A DNA stretch of 64,000 bases from the NCBI RefSeq assembly GCF_003050935.1, contig NZ_QAOX01000002.1:62001-126000 (forward strand), in the 5' to 3' direction. The position numbers were made by a program, and so were the translations under genes. This document shows, one piece after another, positions 51,838 through 61,587 of the stretch; the stretch's first letter is position 1; the number at the start of each line of letters is the position of its first letter. Below the pieces are notes generated by a model. It saw only the letters and a program-made list of their open reading frames with translations. It did no database searches and was not told where the DNA came from. The stretch comes from Luteibacter sp. OK325 (lineage in GTDB: Bacteria; Pseudomonadota; Gammaproteobacteria; Xanthomonadales; Rhodanobacteraceae).

Positions 51838-54800
51838 GTATCCCGGGTCTTTTCATCCGGCGTCCGGTGGCGACCACCTTGTTGGCCGTCGCCATCCTGC
51901 TCTCCGGCGCGCTCGGCTACTTCAACCTGCCGGTAGCGCCGCTGCCCAACGTCACGTTTCCGGTCATCGTCGTCCAGGCGAACATGGCCGGCGCCAGTCC
52001 GGACATCATGGCGTCCACGGTGGCCGCGCCACTGGAGCGGCGGCTCAGTGCCATTGCCGATGTCTCCGAACTGACCTCGACCAGCTCGGTGGGCTCGGCG
52101 CGGGTAGTCATCCAGTTCGGCCTAGGGCGCGACATCAATGGTGCCGCGCGCGATGTACAGGCTGCTATCCAGGCCGCACGCGCCGACCTGCCAAGCACGC
52201 TGCGCAACAACCCGACGTATCGCCAGTTCAATCCGGCCGACACACCGGTCATGGTGCTGGCGCTCACCTCGTTCACCCTGACGCGGGCACAGCTCTACGA
52301 TTCCGCTAACTCGATCCTCCAGCAGCAACTTTCGCAGGTGGACGGCGTGGGGCAGATCACCCTGGGCGGCAGCGCCTTGCCATCGGTTCGCGTCGAGCTG
52401 CAGCCCGACCAGCTCAACAGCTACGGCATTGGCATGGAGGATGTCCGTGCGGCGTTGAGCTCCGCCAACGCTAACAGCGCCAAGGGTCATATCGACCAGG
52501 GCGATCAGCGTTTCGAGGTGTTGTCCAACGACCAGATAAGCAAGGCCGCGCCGTATCGCGACATCGTGGTGGCTTATCGGCAGGGCGCGCCTGTCTTCCT
52601 GCGTGACATCGCCGAGGTGAAAGACTCCGCGGAGAACGTGCGCAATGCGGGCCTGTACAACGGCAAGAATGCCGTGCTCGTCATTGTCTACCCGTTGCCC
52701 GGCAGCAATATCGTCAAGACCGTCGCCGAGATCCGCAAGGTCCTTCCGAATGTCGAAGCCACGCTGCCGCACGATGTCCATGTTGGTGTGGCACTGGACC
52801 GCTCGCAGTCGGTCAACGCCGCCGTGGACGATACCGAACGCACGCTGTTCATCGCTGTGCTCCTGGTCATCGGTGTCGTTTTCATCTTCCTGCAGTCGCC
52901 CCGTGCGGTGCTGGTGCCAGCGGTCGCCTTGCCGCTCTCCATCGTGGGCACGTTTGGCCCGATGTACCTGCTCGGCTACAGCCTGGATAACCTGTCGCTG
53001 ATGGCGCTAACCATCGGTACGGGCTTCGTGGTGGACGATGCCGTCGTGGTGCTCGAGAACATCGTCCGCCACGTGGACGAGGGCATGGACGTGCGCGAAG
53101 CGGCCCTGCTCGGTAGCGCCGAAGTCAGTTTCACGGTGATTTCGATGAGCCTGTCGCTGATCGCGGTGTTCCTGCCTATCCTGTTGATGCCCGGCATCGT
53201 CGGCCTGTTGTTCCACGAGTTCGCCGTGACGCTGTCGATCGCCATCCTGCTTTCGCTGGTCATCTCGCTGACCGTGACGCCGACGATGGCGGCCTTCGTG
53301 TTGCGGCCTAAGGGCTCGGCGAAACAGCAGGGCCGGGTGGCGGTCTGGTCGGAGCGCCAGTTCGAACGCTTCAAGCAGGGTTATGACCGCTCGCTGGCGA
53401 CCGCGCTGGACCACCGCCTGCTGGTCGCGCTGGTCCTGATCGGCCTGATTGTCCTCAACGTCTTCCTGATTCGCTTTGTACCGTCCACCTTCTTTCCCGA
53501 GCAGGACAACGGCATCCTCCAGGGCCAGATCATCGCCGACCAGAGCATCTCCTTCCAGGCCATGGAGAAGAAGCTCGCCCAGTTGCAGGACATCGTGCAG
53601 AAGGATCCCGCTGTAGCTTCGGTCGCTGGCTTCACCGGCGGTCGCGCGCTGAATTCCGCGAATGTCTTCATCGAACTCAAACCCCTGGCAGAAAGAAAGA
53701 TTTCCGCCGCCCAGGTGGTGGACCGGTTGAGACCGAAGCTCAATGCGGTGTCCGGTGCGCGTCTGCTGCTGCAGGCCGCACAGGACCTGCGTATCGGTGG
53801 CCGTCAGTCGGCTGCGGAATACCAGTACACGCTGACCAGCGACGACCCGGATGCCTTGTTCACCTGGGTGCCGAAGCTGGTGGACGCGCTGAGCAAGGAG
53901 CGGTTGTCTGATGTCAATTCGGATCTGCAACAACACGGCTTGCAGATCTTCGTGAACTTCGATCGCGCCACGGCCGCTCGCTACGGGTTCGCACCCAACC
54001 AGATCGATACCGGGCTATACGATGCCTTCGGCCAGCGCACGGTTTCCACCGTCTATAACGAGCTCAATCAGTACTACGTGGTAATGGAAGTCGCCCCTCA
54101 GTACTGGCAGTACCCGCAGATGCTCGAGCGCATACGCTTCAGCACCGCGGCCGGTAACGCGAGTGGCACGCAGCAGACCCAGATGTCGAGTTCGCTGGTG
54201 AAAGGGGTCACGGCCACCACGGTGAGCAGCGCGGCGTCGGGCACCAACACCTCGACCAACGCGAAGAACGCCGATGCCGAGGCCAACCTGCTCACCAACG
54301 CCATTTCCAATGCAAAAGGCGGCGGTTCGAGCGGCAGTGCGGACAGTACGGCAGCGGAGACGCTGGTGCCGTTCCCCGCCATCGCCAGCTACGTGAGCAA
54401 CCACACGGCGACCCAGGTCAGCCATCAGGATGGACTCGTCGCTGCCACGGTCTCGTTCAACCTGCCGCCGGGAGGCTCGCTCAGCCAGGCTTCGGCCATC
54501 ATCGGACGGGTGTCCCAGCAGATCGGACTGCCGGCGTCCGTCCACGGCAGCTTTGCCGGTGCGGCCCAGGTCTACGGTCAGTCCATGTCGACCATGCCGC
54601 TGCTTATCGTCGCCGCGCTGGTCGCTGTTTACATCGTGCTCGGCGTCCTCTATGAAAATACGGTGCATCCGCTGACGATCCTGTCCACGCTGCCGTCGGC
54701 CGGCATTGGCGCAACGCTCGCCCTGCTCATCTTCGGCACGCCGTTTTCGGTCATCGCGATGATCGGCATCATCCTGCTGATCGGCATCGTCAAGAAGAAC

Positions 54801-55142
54801 GCGATCATGATGATCGATGTGGCCATCCACTTGCAGCGCGACAAGGGGCTCGACGCGCGCGAAGCGATCCACAACGCCGCGGTGATCCGCCTGCGCCCGA
54901 TCATGATGACCACGGCGGCGGCAGTACTTGGCGCCGTACCGTTGGCGATCGGCATCGGGCAGGGCGCCTCGCTGCGCCAGCCACTCGGTATCACCGTGAT
55001 GGGCGGCCTGATCCTCAGCCAGGTCGTCACGCTCTACACCACGCCGGTGATCTATCTCTACCTGGACGGTTTCCGCGCCAGGCTGGCACGGTGGAACGAC
55101 CGCCTGCCATGGAACCACGTCGACGCGAGCACAACGCTATGA
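51834..55142 (+). CDS. mdtC: RND multidrug efflux pump subunit (MdtC-like) with an extra periplasmic insertion
   Basis: The 1102-residue protein is the second RND permease, with GTGFVVDDAVVVLENIVRHV and GIVKKNAIMMIDVAIHLQRD in the expected places. It is about 75 residues longer than E. coli MdtC. The surplus lies in the second periplasmic loop at about residues 770-840, rich in Ser, Thr, Asn, Ala and Gly (ATTVSSAASGTNTSTNAKNA). It is the kind of low-complexity insertion seen in some xanthomonad pumps. It overlaps mdtB at its start and the outer-membrane factor gene at its stop. Confidence 0.93.
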   Translation: MSIPGLFIRRPVATTLLAVAILLSGALGYFNLPVAPLPNVTFPVIVVQANMAGASPDIMASTVAAPLERRLSAIADVSELTSTSSVGSARVVIQFGLGRDINGAARDVQAAIQAARADLPSTLRNNPTYRQFNPADTPVMVLALTSFTLTRAQLYDSANSILQQQLSQVDGVGQITLGGSALPSVRVELQPDQLNSYGIGMEDVRAALSSANANSAKGHIDQGDQRFEVLSNDQISKAAPYRDIVVAYRQGAPVFLRDIAEVKDSAENVRNAGLYNGKNAVLVIVYPLPGSNIVKTVAEIRKVLPNVEATLPHDVHVGVALDRSQSVNAAVDDTERTLFIAVLLVIGVVFIFLQSPRAVLVPAVALPLSIVGTFGPMYLLGYSLDNLSLMALTIGTGFVVDDAVVVLENIVRHVDEGMDVREAALLGSAEVSFTVISMSLSLIAVFLPILLMPGIVGLLFHEFAVTLSIAILLSLVISLTVTPTMAAFVLRPKGSAKQQGRVAVWSERQFERFKQGYDRSLATALDHRLLVALVLIGLIVLNVFLIRFVPSTFFPEQDNGILQGQIIADQSISFQAMEKKLAQLQDIVQKDPAVASVAGFTGGRALNSANVFIELKPLAERKISAAQVVDRLRPKLNAVSGARLLLQAAQDLRIGGRQSAAEYQYTLTSDDPDALFTWVPKLVDALSKERLSDVNSDLQQHGLQIFVNFDRATAARYGFAPNQIDTGLYDAFGQRTVSTVYNELNQYYVVMEVAPQYWQYPQMLERIRFSTAAGNASGTQQTQMSSSLVKGVTATTVSSAASGTNTSTNAKNADAEANLLTNAISNAKGGGSSGSADSTAAETLVPFPAIASYVSNHTATQVSHQDGLVAATVSFNLPPGGSLSQASAIIGRVSQQIGLPASVHGSFAGAAQVYGQSMSTMPLLIVAALVAVYIVLGVLYENTVHPLTILSTLPSAGIGATLALLIFGTPFSVIAMIGIILLIGIVKKNAIMMIDVAIHLQRDKGLDAREAIHNAAVIRLRPIMMTTAAAVLGAVPLAIGIGQGASLRQPLGITVMGGLILSQVVTLYTTPVIYLYLDGFRARLARWNDRLPWNHVDASTTL

Positions 55143-56551
55143 AGATTTCCCGAACCCTCCTCGTGGCCTCGATCGCGTGGTTGCTGCACGGCTGCATGGT
55201 CGGTCCCGACTATAAGAAACCGGATGTCGCCATGCCGGTCGCCTACAAGGAAACGCCGGGATGGAGTCCTGCGCAGCCCGGCGATGCCGCGCCGAAGGGC
55301 GACTGGTGGGCCGTGTTCCATGATCCGCTGCTCGATCAGCTCGAACCCATGGTGTCGGTATCCAACCAGACCGTGCGCCAGAGCTATGAGAACTACCAGG
55401 AGGCAGTGGCCGAGGTTCAGGTGGCCCGCAGCGCCTTGTTTCCGACCATCGGCGTGACCGGCTCGGCGACCAAGCAACGCAGCGCGAGCAATGGCGTGGG
55501 CAACAGCGTCAGCGTGAATCCGGGCATCCGCACCGCCGGCTCGCTGGAAGGCAACGTGAGCTGGGCGCCGGACTTCTGGGGCAAGACGCGCCGTACCGTC
55601 GAGGAAAACAAGGCGACGGCCGAAGCGGGCGCGGCAACCCTCGCCAACGCCACGCTGACCGAGCAGGTGGCACTGGCCACGGCCGTGATCGACCTGCGCG
55701 TGACCGATGCCAACATCGACCTGCTGACCCGCACCGTCGATGCCTACAAGGAATTCCTGCGCGTGGTGGCGAACCAGGGCAACGCAGGCATCACGCCGCC
55801 GTCGGATGTCATTGCGGCGCGCACGCAACTGGAGAACGCGCAGTCGAGCCTGATCGCGCTGGGCGTATCGCGTGCCAGGTTCGCGCATGCGATTGCCGTG
55901 CTGGTCGGCAAGACGCCCGAGGAACTCGACATCGCGCACAGCACCGCACTGCCGACGCTACCTTCGCTTCCTGTCGGGCTGCCTTCGACGCTGCTCCAGC
56001 GCCGGCCGGACATCGCCGTGGCCGAGCGTCAGATGGCTGCGCAGAATGCCGCCATCGGTGTGGCGGTCGCCGCTTACTATCCGGACATCTCATTGTCCGG
56101 CGCGGACGGATTCTCGCAGTCGCCGCTGGCGGGCCTGCTGCATGTGGCCAACCACGTCTGGTCGCTCGGTGCCGACGTGAGCGAGACGATCTTCGATGCG
56201 GGCGCACGCCATGGCCAGGTCGCCGCCGCGCGGGCCTCGTATGAAGCCGCCGTGGCGAATTATCGGGGCACCGTGCTCACCGCCTTGCAGAACGTCGAGG
56301 ACGATCTCGCCGGCATCCGCATCCTGGCGCAGCAAGCCGAGGTGCTCGATGCCGCCGTGACCGACGCCACGCGTGGTTCGGAGATCGCGTTCAACGAGTA
56401 CAAGGCGGGTACGGTCGACTACACCACGGCCATCACGGCGCAGACCACGCTGTACAGCACTCAACAGAACGCACTCGATGTACGCGAGCAGCGCCTGCTC
56501 GACGTGGTGTCGTTGATCGGCGATACCGGTGGGCCGGTGCCCTCGCCCTGA
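55139..56551 (+). CDS. NodT-family outer-membrane efflux lipoprotein
   Basis: The 470-residue channel protein starts at an ATG overlapping the mdtC stop and has a lipoprotein signal peptide (lipobox LLHGC, cysteine near 19). Two outer-membrane-efflux repeats build the TolC-like trimeric barrel and helical tunnel, with typical LLQRRPDIAVAERQMAAQNA and AGTVDYTTAITAQTTLYSTQ sequences. It completes the tripartite pump formed with the adaptor and MdtBC-like subunits. Confidence 0.93.
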   Translation: MKISRTLLVASIAWLLHGCMVGPDYKKPDVAMPVAYKETPGWSPAQPGDAAPKGDWWAVFHDPLLDQLEPMVSVSNQTVRQSYENYQEAVAEVQVARSALFPTIGVTGSATKQRSASNGVGNSVSVNPGIRTAGSLEGNVSWAPDFWGKTRRTVEENKATAEAGAATLANATLTEQVALATAVIDLRVTDANIDLLTRTVDAYKEFLRVVANQGNAGITPPSDVIAARTQLENAQSSLIALGVSRARFAHAIAVLVGKTPEELDIAHSTALPTLPSLPVGLPSTLLQRRPDIAVAERQMAAQNAAIGVAVAAYYPDISLSGADGFSQSPLAGLLHVANHVWSLGADVSETIFDAGARHGQVAAARASYEAAVANYRGTVLTALQNVEDDLAGIRILAQQAEVLDAAVTDATRGSEIAFNEYKAGTVDYTTAITAQTTLYSTQQNALDVREQRLLDVVSLIGDTGGPVPSP

Positions 56552-56670
56552 GGACTCAACCCGCAGGCTCCACCATGCGACGTTAGGTAGTTCTACTGGT
56601 TTGCTTGCCAACCGGAACGACGTCGGGCACGTTAGGGTAAGGTCCGCCTGCCGTCCTTCGTGGAGCATGC

Positions 56671-57780
56671 ATGAACACACCGACCGCGTTTGTGCGAGAG
56701 GAATGGTTCCTGGTCGTGACCGTGGCGACGAGCGCGGTTTTCCTGGGAAAGCACGACTCCCTCTTCGCTGGCTTCGACTCGCGGGCCTGGCTCGTCCTGA
56801 TGTTCATCTGGCTGTTCGTGGTCATCCTCGGCTCCGCACTGGCCGTGGTGAGGCATGCGGAGCGTCTCGCCCGTCACCTGGGCGAGCCCATCGGCACCCT
56901 CGTGCTCACGATCGCGGTGACATCCATCGAGATCATGAGCATTTCGGCGGTCATGCTGCATGGGGACAACAACCCGACGCTGGCCCGGGACACCTTGTTC
57001 TCGGTGACCATGATCGTGCTCAACGGCATGGTCGGGCTGTCGTTGCTGTGGGGCGGCTGGAAGCACCGTGAACAGGCTTACAACCTGCAAGGCGCGAATA
57101 CCTACCTCGGACTGATCATCCCCTTGGGCGTGCTCGGCCTGGTGTTGCCGCGGTTTACCAACGTGGCTGAAGGATCGCCCCTGCCGTTCGGCCACCAGAT
57201 ATTCCTCGTGGTGGTAATGCTCACGTTGTATGCGACCTTCCTTGGGCTGCAGACCAAACGCCTGAAGGGATACTTCACCACGGACGCATGCACGGACCGC
57301 GACGGCGACGCGGAGAAGCTGTCAATGTACGGGCCCGTCGCATCCGCGGTGCTTCTCATCGCCTATATGATCCCCGTGGTCTTCCTCGTGGACCAGCTCG
57401 CGGTCCCCGTCGACTACGTCGTCGAGACGCTGAAGGCGCCGGCCGCGCTGGGTGGACTGACCATGGCGATCCTCGTCGCCTTGCCCGAGGGCATGGGCGC
57501 GATTCGCGCTGCAAGCCGTAACGACCTGCAGCGCGCGGTAAACATCTTCCTCGGCTCGGTGCTCTCGACCATCGGCCTGACCATTCCGGCCATCCTGCTG
57601 ATCGGCCAGATGACCCATCACCCGGTCATCCTGGGGCTGGAACACACGGACCTCATCCTGTTTGTCCTGACCCTGGTGCTTTCCCTGCTCACCTTCTCGA
57701 GCGCCAGGACGCACCTGCTACAGGGCGCGGTGCACCTGACGCTCTTCGTCTGCTTCGTCTACTTCCTGTTCTCGCCCTGA
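56671..57780 (+). CDS. chaA: Ca2+/Na+:H+ antiporter (ChaA family)
   Basis: The 369-residue inner-membrane protein has about 11 membrane segments and the two inverted alpha-repeats of the cation/Ca2+ exchanger superfamily: LGEPIGTLVLTIAVTSIEIM and AILVALPEGMGAIRAASRND. Each has the conserved acidic residue needed for cation binding. ChaA in E. coli exports Na+, K+ or Ca2+ in exchange for protons at alkaline pH. Its 3' end overlaps the convergent phosphatase gene by 22 bp. Confidence 0.9.
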   Translation: MNTPTAFVREEWFLVVTVATSAVFLGKHDSLFAGFDSRAWLVLMFIWLFVVILGSALAVVRHAERLARHLGEPIGTLVLTIAVTSIEIMSISAVMLHGDNNPTLARDTLFSVTMIVLNGMVGLSLLWGGWKHREQAYNLQGANTYLGLIIPLGVLGLVLPRFTNVAEGSPLPFGHQIFLVVVMLTLYATFLGLQTKRLKGYFTTDACTDRDGDAEKLSMYGPVASAVLLIAYMIPVVFLVDQLAVPVDYVVETLKAPAALGGLTMAILVALPEGMGAIRAASRNDLQRAVNIFLGSVLSTIGLTIPAILLIGQMTHHPVILGLEHTDLILFVLTLVLSLLTFSSARTHLLQGAVHLTLFVCFVYFLFSP

Positions 57781-59009
57781 GTCGGGACCATGGCCGGAAG
57801 GGAAGCGTCCACACGAGCCGGGTCGACGGCCCTGCGGACGAGCGCATCGAATTCGCCGATCGTGCACTCGCCGATCTTGCCGCAGCCCTGCACACGAACG
57901 GGTTTCGCGGCGACATCGTCGAAGCGGTTGCTGCGAAGCGCGTCCATGGAAGGCATCAGGCTGCGAATGCGGACGATATCCGTGTTCCCGCGATGCACGA
58001 GGCTGAAGACGAGGGCACCGCCCGGCGGGTAGTCGTCAGGTGCCAGCGGATCATGCCAGTCCAGGCCGAGGACCCCGGCCACGTTGGCGAGGTTGGTGTC
58101 GTGCCCGACCAGGACGACGACACCGCGGCCGGACGCGGAGAGCGGCGCGATGCCCGACTTCACCCCGTGGGCAGCGTCCAGGCTGGCGGCGATGTGCGCG
58201 ACGAGATTGGATGCGGCATTCGCCGCGGCGGGCATGGCTTTCTTCGTGGCCGCGAACTGCGCATTGTGCAGGGTGATCAGGCGGCCGAGCACGGTGACGT
58301 CCGCGCGACCGAAGGCGACCGCATTCACCGGCATGCCTTCGGCGTAGGCGAGCATGAGGTTCTCGCTGAGCGTGCCGGCGAGCTTCATGGCCTTCGATAG
58401 GCCGTCGGGGCCGTCTACGAGCAGCTTCTTGTTCCCGCGTGTCGCGACCTCCGTGCAATCGGCCGGCGTGCAGCCGAGCAGGAGGGTCTGCAGTTCGGCG
58501 AGCGCGGGTGGTGGGACCGGCGTGGCTGAGGCACCGTCATCGTCGTCATCCGACTTGCCTTTGTCGGCGTCCTTGACGAAGTGGAACAGCGCATTGTTCG
58601 CGCTTCCTTCCATGGCCAGGAACGAGCCCCGGCATCCCGGGGTCACGCCGTCGAGGAACGCGGCCGAACTTTCACGATTGCGTGGCGTGGTATCGCCGAT
58701 CACCACGAACGAGGCTGGTTTCGGGCAAGCCGCGGCCATCACGCCATCGTCCAGCAGCAAGCGCCTGACGCGCCCGCCGATGGCGGTCATGCCCTCATGA
58801 CCGTGGGGCGTGAGGATGCCGGGTGCGACCGGCCATGCCGGCCAGTCGCCGTTGGCATAGGCGGCATAGGTTTGCGCTGGCTTGGTCGGTGATCGCACAC
58901 CGTGGCGCATCAGCACCACGTCGAGCCTGGTGGTCTCGACCGGCTCGGCAGGTGCCGCCGATACGCCGACGGCAGCAAGCAAGAGCAAAAGAGAGAGCGC
59001 GGTTCTCAT
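57759..59009 (-). CDS. Periplasmic histidine acid phosphatase (AppA/phytase-like)
   Basis: The 416-residue exported enzyme has a signal peptide (about 1-18) and the histidine acid phosphatase motif RHGVRSP (35-41), whose His is phosphorylated during catalysis. The proton-donor HD appears in LVGHDTNLANVAG near residue 302. This clade includes glucose-1-phosphatase and 6-phytase. A short Asp-rich loop (SDDDDDGAS) is unusual. Its ATG overlaps the stop of the TonB receptor gene, so it belongs to the sigma/anti-sigma/receptor operon. A role in releasing phosphate from phytate or sugar phosphates at the cell surface is likely. Confidence 0.9.
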   Translation of the reverse strand: MRTALSLLLLLAAVGVSAAPAEPVETTRLDVVLMRHGVRSPTKPAQTYAAYANGDWPAWPVAPGILTPHGHEGMTAIGGRVRRLLLDDGVMAAACPKPASFVVIGDTTPRNRESSAAFLDGVTPGCRGSFLAMEGSANNALFHFVKDADKGKSDDDDDGASATPVPPPALAELQTLLLGCTPADCTEVATRGNKKLLVDGPDGLSKAMKLAGTLSENLMLAYAEGMPVNAVAFGRADVTVLGRLITLHNAQFAATKKAMPAAANAASNLVAHIAASLDAAHGVKSGIAPLSASGRGVVVLVGHDTNLANVAGVLGLDWHDPLAPDDYPPGGALVFSLVHRGNTDIVRIRSLMPSMDALRSNRFDDVAAKPVRVQGCGKIGECTIGEFDALVRRAVDPARVDASLPAMVPTQGENRK

Positions 59010-61477
59010 AGCTTCACCGAGAGGTCGAGGAAGATGCCACGGCCGGGCAGGCCGAAGTAGAGTGGATCGCCGCTCACCGACTGCGTGCCGGCGTAGCCGG
59101 TGAGCTTGTGCACGTTGAACAGGTTGTTGACGTCGACGCTGATCGAATAGCCCTTGGTACCCGCCGGGCCCTTGTCGGTCCGGTAGCCCGCTGCGGCGTC
59201 GACGCTGAGGTAGCCGGCGATGCGTTGATCGTTGGCGAACTGGATGTTGCCGGCGTCGTCGGTCGTGTTGTCCAGACCATACTGGTGGCCGAGGAACTTG
59301 CCCATCAACGAACCGAAGTAGCCGTTCGTGTTGCTGTATAGCAGACCCAGTGCGGCCGTGATCTTTGGCGTGCCGGCAACCTGCACGCTGCTGCCCTTGT
59401 AGGTCGCCTTGTTGTAGCTGGCATTGCCGTAGAGGCTCAACGCGCGCGTGAGGGCGAAGGTGGCCTCCATTTCGGCACCCTTGTAGATCGCGCCGCCGCC
59501 GTTGATGAAGGTGTCCTCGTTGCCGTTGTCCGTCGCCACCTCGGTCTCGGTGATGAAATTGGAGAAGTTGATGTAATAGACATCGGCGCCGAAGGTGAGC
59601 TTGCTCGACGCGTAAGCCGTACCGAGCTGGTAGTTCCTCGTCTTCTCCGGCTGCAGGCTGTGCGAGCCGTTGACCTGGATCACATCGATCGGCGGTGCGA
59701 GGAAGCCCTCGGCGGCCTGCGCGTAGGCGCTCCATGAGTCGCTGAGGCGATCGTGCACGCTGATCGACGGCAGGGCGGCGTGATAGGTGGCTTCGGCGCT
59801 GAGCGGTACCGGCGGCGATACCTTGTTCAACGGCGCATCGATGCTGCGCGTGACTTCGGAATAGCGCACGCCCGGGCTCACGGTGATGGCATCGGTGACC
59901 TTCCAGTCGTACTGCAGGTACGGCTGTACAGTGTCCGTGCGATCGTCGAGCAGGTAGTTGTCCACGGGGCCGTATTTGGTCCCGGTTTTCGCGGCGGTCG
60001 TCAGGTCCACCGGATACTGGTAGCGCGCGTCGAGGCTGCGCTCGAGCCAGATGCCGGTGAGCAACGTGCCGTCACCCAGGTCGCGTCCGAGCCGAAGTAC
60101 GTTGCCGAAGGCGTGGAAGCCCGAATCCGAGAGCTTGCCAGGGAGGTCCGTCTTGGAGGTCGCGACCTTCTTGCCCTTCGCGTCGTAGAAAGTGACGCCG
60201 TTGTCGGCGGGATCGATGTCCGACGCATCCGTGGCCTTGCGCGCCCAGTGATCGAAGGTGTTGAGGTAGACCTTATCGTCGACGTCCCACCCGGCCACCT
60301 GGCTGGTCAGCCCGACATAGGTGAAGCTGGAGTAGTAGGCCGCGTTGTTGGCGCCCTTGTAGTTCTGCACGGTCGGGTCGTCGCCAAGACCGAAACGCCA
60401 GCCGTGTTGATCGATCTCCTCCTTGGTCGCGCCCTGCACGGTGTTCTGGTGTTCGCGGTTATAGCTCGTCACGAAGGTGAGGCTGGTGACGTCGCCGAGC
60501 TGGCTGATCGTCTTGATGAAAATGTGGTCGCGCTTGTCGTCGGTGCCTTTGAGGAAGGTGTCGCTCGACTCCTTGGAGACGTCCGCGAAGACACGCGTGT
60601 TGCCCACCGTTTCGTCGGCGGTCACGCCGCCGGCACGCGTGTTCCAGCTGCCCAGCGTGAGGTACGGCGTGATGCCCGGCTCGTCCGACGGATCGCGCGA
60701 ACGCAGTGCCACCGTACCGCCGAAGGTCGCGTTGCCGAGCGTGCTGCCGCCGCCCGGGCCGCGGTCGATTTCCGCCTGGCCCAGTACGTGGTTGTTGAAA
60801 TACGCAGAGGTGGTGTGATGCAGGTCGCTGGCGTCGCCGAAGGGGATGCCGTCGAAGGTGATGTTGAACTGGCCGTCCTGGAAACCACGGATGCTGATGC
60901 CTTCGTTCTTGCCCAGGCCCGGACCCTCGGGCGAGGTCACCGTCACGCTGGGTGCGTACTTAATGATGTCGTCGAAGTTGGCGTTGAAACGCAGGCCGTC
61001 GCGAATGAACCGCTCGTCGATCACCGAGGTCGGCTGCGTGGCGTCCAGTGGTGCCGCGCTCGGTGCGAGGGTGTCCACGGCGTTGGCGTGCACGCTGATC
61101 GGAGCGAGTTTCTGCGCTTCGTCACGGGTGTCGATCGCCGGGATGGCTGCGGCCGGCGCCGGGCCGGCCCCGACGTTTCCCGGCACGATGGTCACCGTGG
61201 TCGGGGTAACGAGGCGGTAGGTCATGCCCGTGCCGGCCAGCAGTGCGGACAGCTGCTCGGCCGCAGGTACGTGTCCGGGCGCGGCGTGGCTGCGCAGACC
61301 GTCGGGCACCTCAGCGCCATAGACCACCTGCCAGCCTGCCTCGTGTGCGAAACGGTCCAGCGCCTGTGCCAACGGCATGGCTTCGATGGGTTGGGTGGTA
61401 GCGGCCAGTGCGACCGTGGGTACGACGGTGGTGCCGGCAAGGGCAAGGGCGATGCAAAGGGCGAGCGAGTTACGCAT
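59006..61477 (-). CDS. TonB-dependent receptor with N-terminal STN signalling domain (FecA-like)
   Basis: The 823-residue outer-membrane receptor has a signal peptide (about 1-26), a secretin/TonB short N-terminal signalling domain (about 38-95, LAQALDRFAHEAGWQVVYGA), a plug (about 140-265) and a barrel. The signalling domain normally touches the periplasmic part of a FecR protein, which is encoded just upstream together with an ECF sigma factor. Substrate binding at the cell surface would thus switch on its own operon. The downstream phosphatase suggests a phosphorylated ligand such as phytate, rather than the iron-citrate of FecA, but an iron chelate is not excluded. Confidence 0.92.
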   Translation of the reverse strand: MRNSLALCIALALAGTTVVPTVALAATTQPIEAMPLAQALDRFAHEAGWQVVYGAEVPDGLRSHAAPGHVPAAEQLSALLAGTGMTYRLVTPTTVTIVPGNVGAGPAPAAAIPAIDTRDEAQKLAPISVHANAVDTLAPSAAPLDATQPTSVIDERFIRDGLRFNANFDDIIKYAPSVTVTSPEGPGLGKNEGISIRGFQDGQFNITFDGIPFGDASDLHHTTSAYFNNHVLGQAEIDRGPGGGSTLGNATFGGTVALRSRDPSDEPGITPYLTLGSWNTRAGGVTADETVGNTRVFADVSKESSDTFLKGTDDKRDHIFIKTISQLGDVTSLTFVTSYNREHQNTVQGATKEEIDQHGWRFGLGDDPTVQNYKGANNAAYYSSFTYVGLTSQVAGWDVDDKVYLNTFDHWARKATDASDIDPADNGVTFYDAKGKKVATSKTDLPGKLSDSGFHAFGNVLRLGRDLGDGTLLTGIWLERSLDARYQYPVDLTTAAKTGTKYGPVDNYLLDDRTDTVQPYLQYDWKVTDAITVSPGVRYSEVTRSIDAPLNKVSPPVPLSAEATYHAALPSISVHDRLSDSWSAYAQAAEGFLAPPIDVIQVNGSHSLQPEKTRNYQLGTAYASSKLTFGADVYYINFSNFITETEVATDNGNEDTFINGGGAIYKGAEMEATFALTRALSLYGNASYNKATYKGSSVQVAGTPKITAALGLLYSNTNGYFGSLMGKFLGHQYGLDNTTDDAGNIQFANDQRIAGYLSVDAAAGYRTDKGPAGTKGYSISVDVNNLFNVHKLTGYAGTQSVSGDPLYFGLPGRGIFLDLSVKL

Positions 61478-61587
61478 GGTGTCACTTACCTTGGATGGGA
61501 GGTCACAGAGGACAGTCATCGCTGTCCGACCCCATCTAAGAGTCCCGCTGCCGGCCGACGGGTACCACTCATTTGATGAATTTTTTC

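Noticed and set aside
59753..61576. A 607-codon open frame on the + strand opposite the FecA-like receptor
   Set aside because: It mirrors the receptor codons in GC-rich DNA, has no family features or ribosome-binding site, and the receptor on the other strand is certain.
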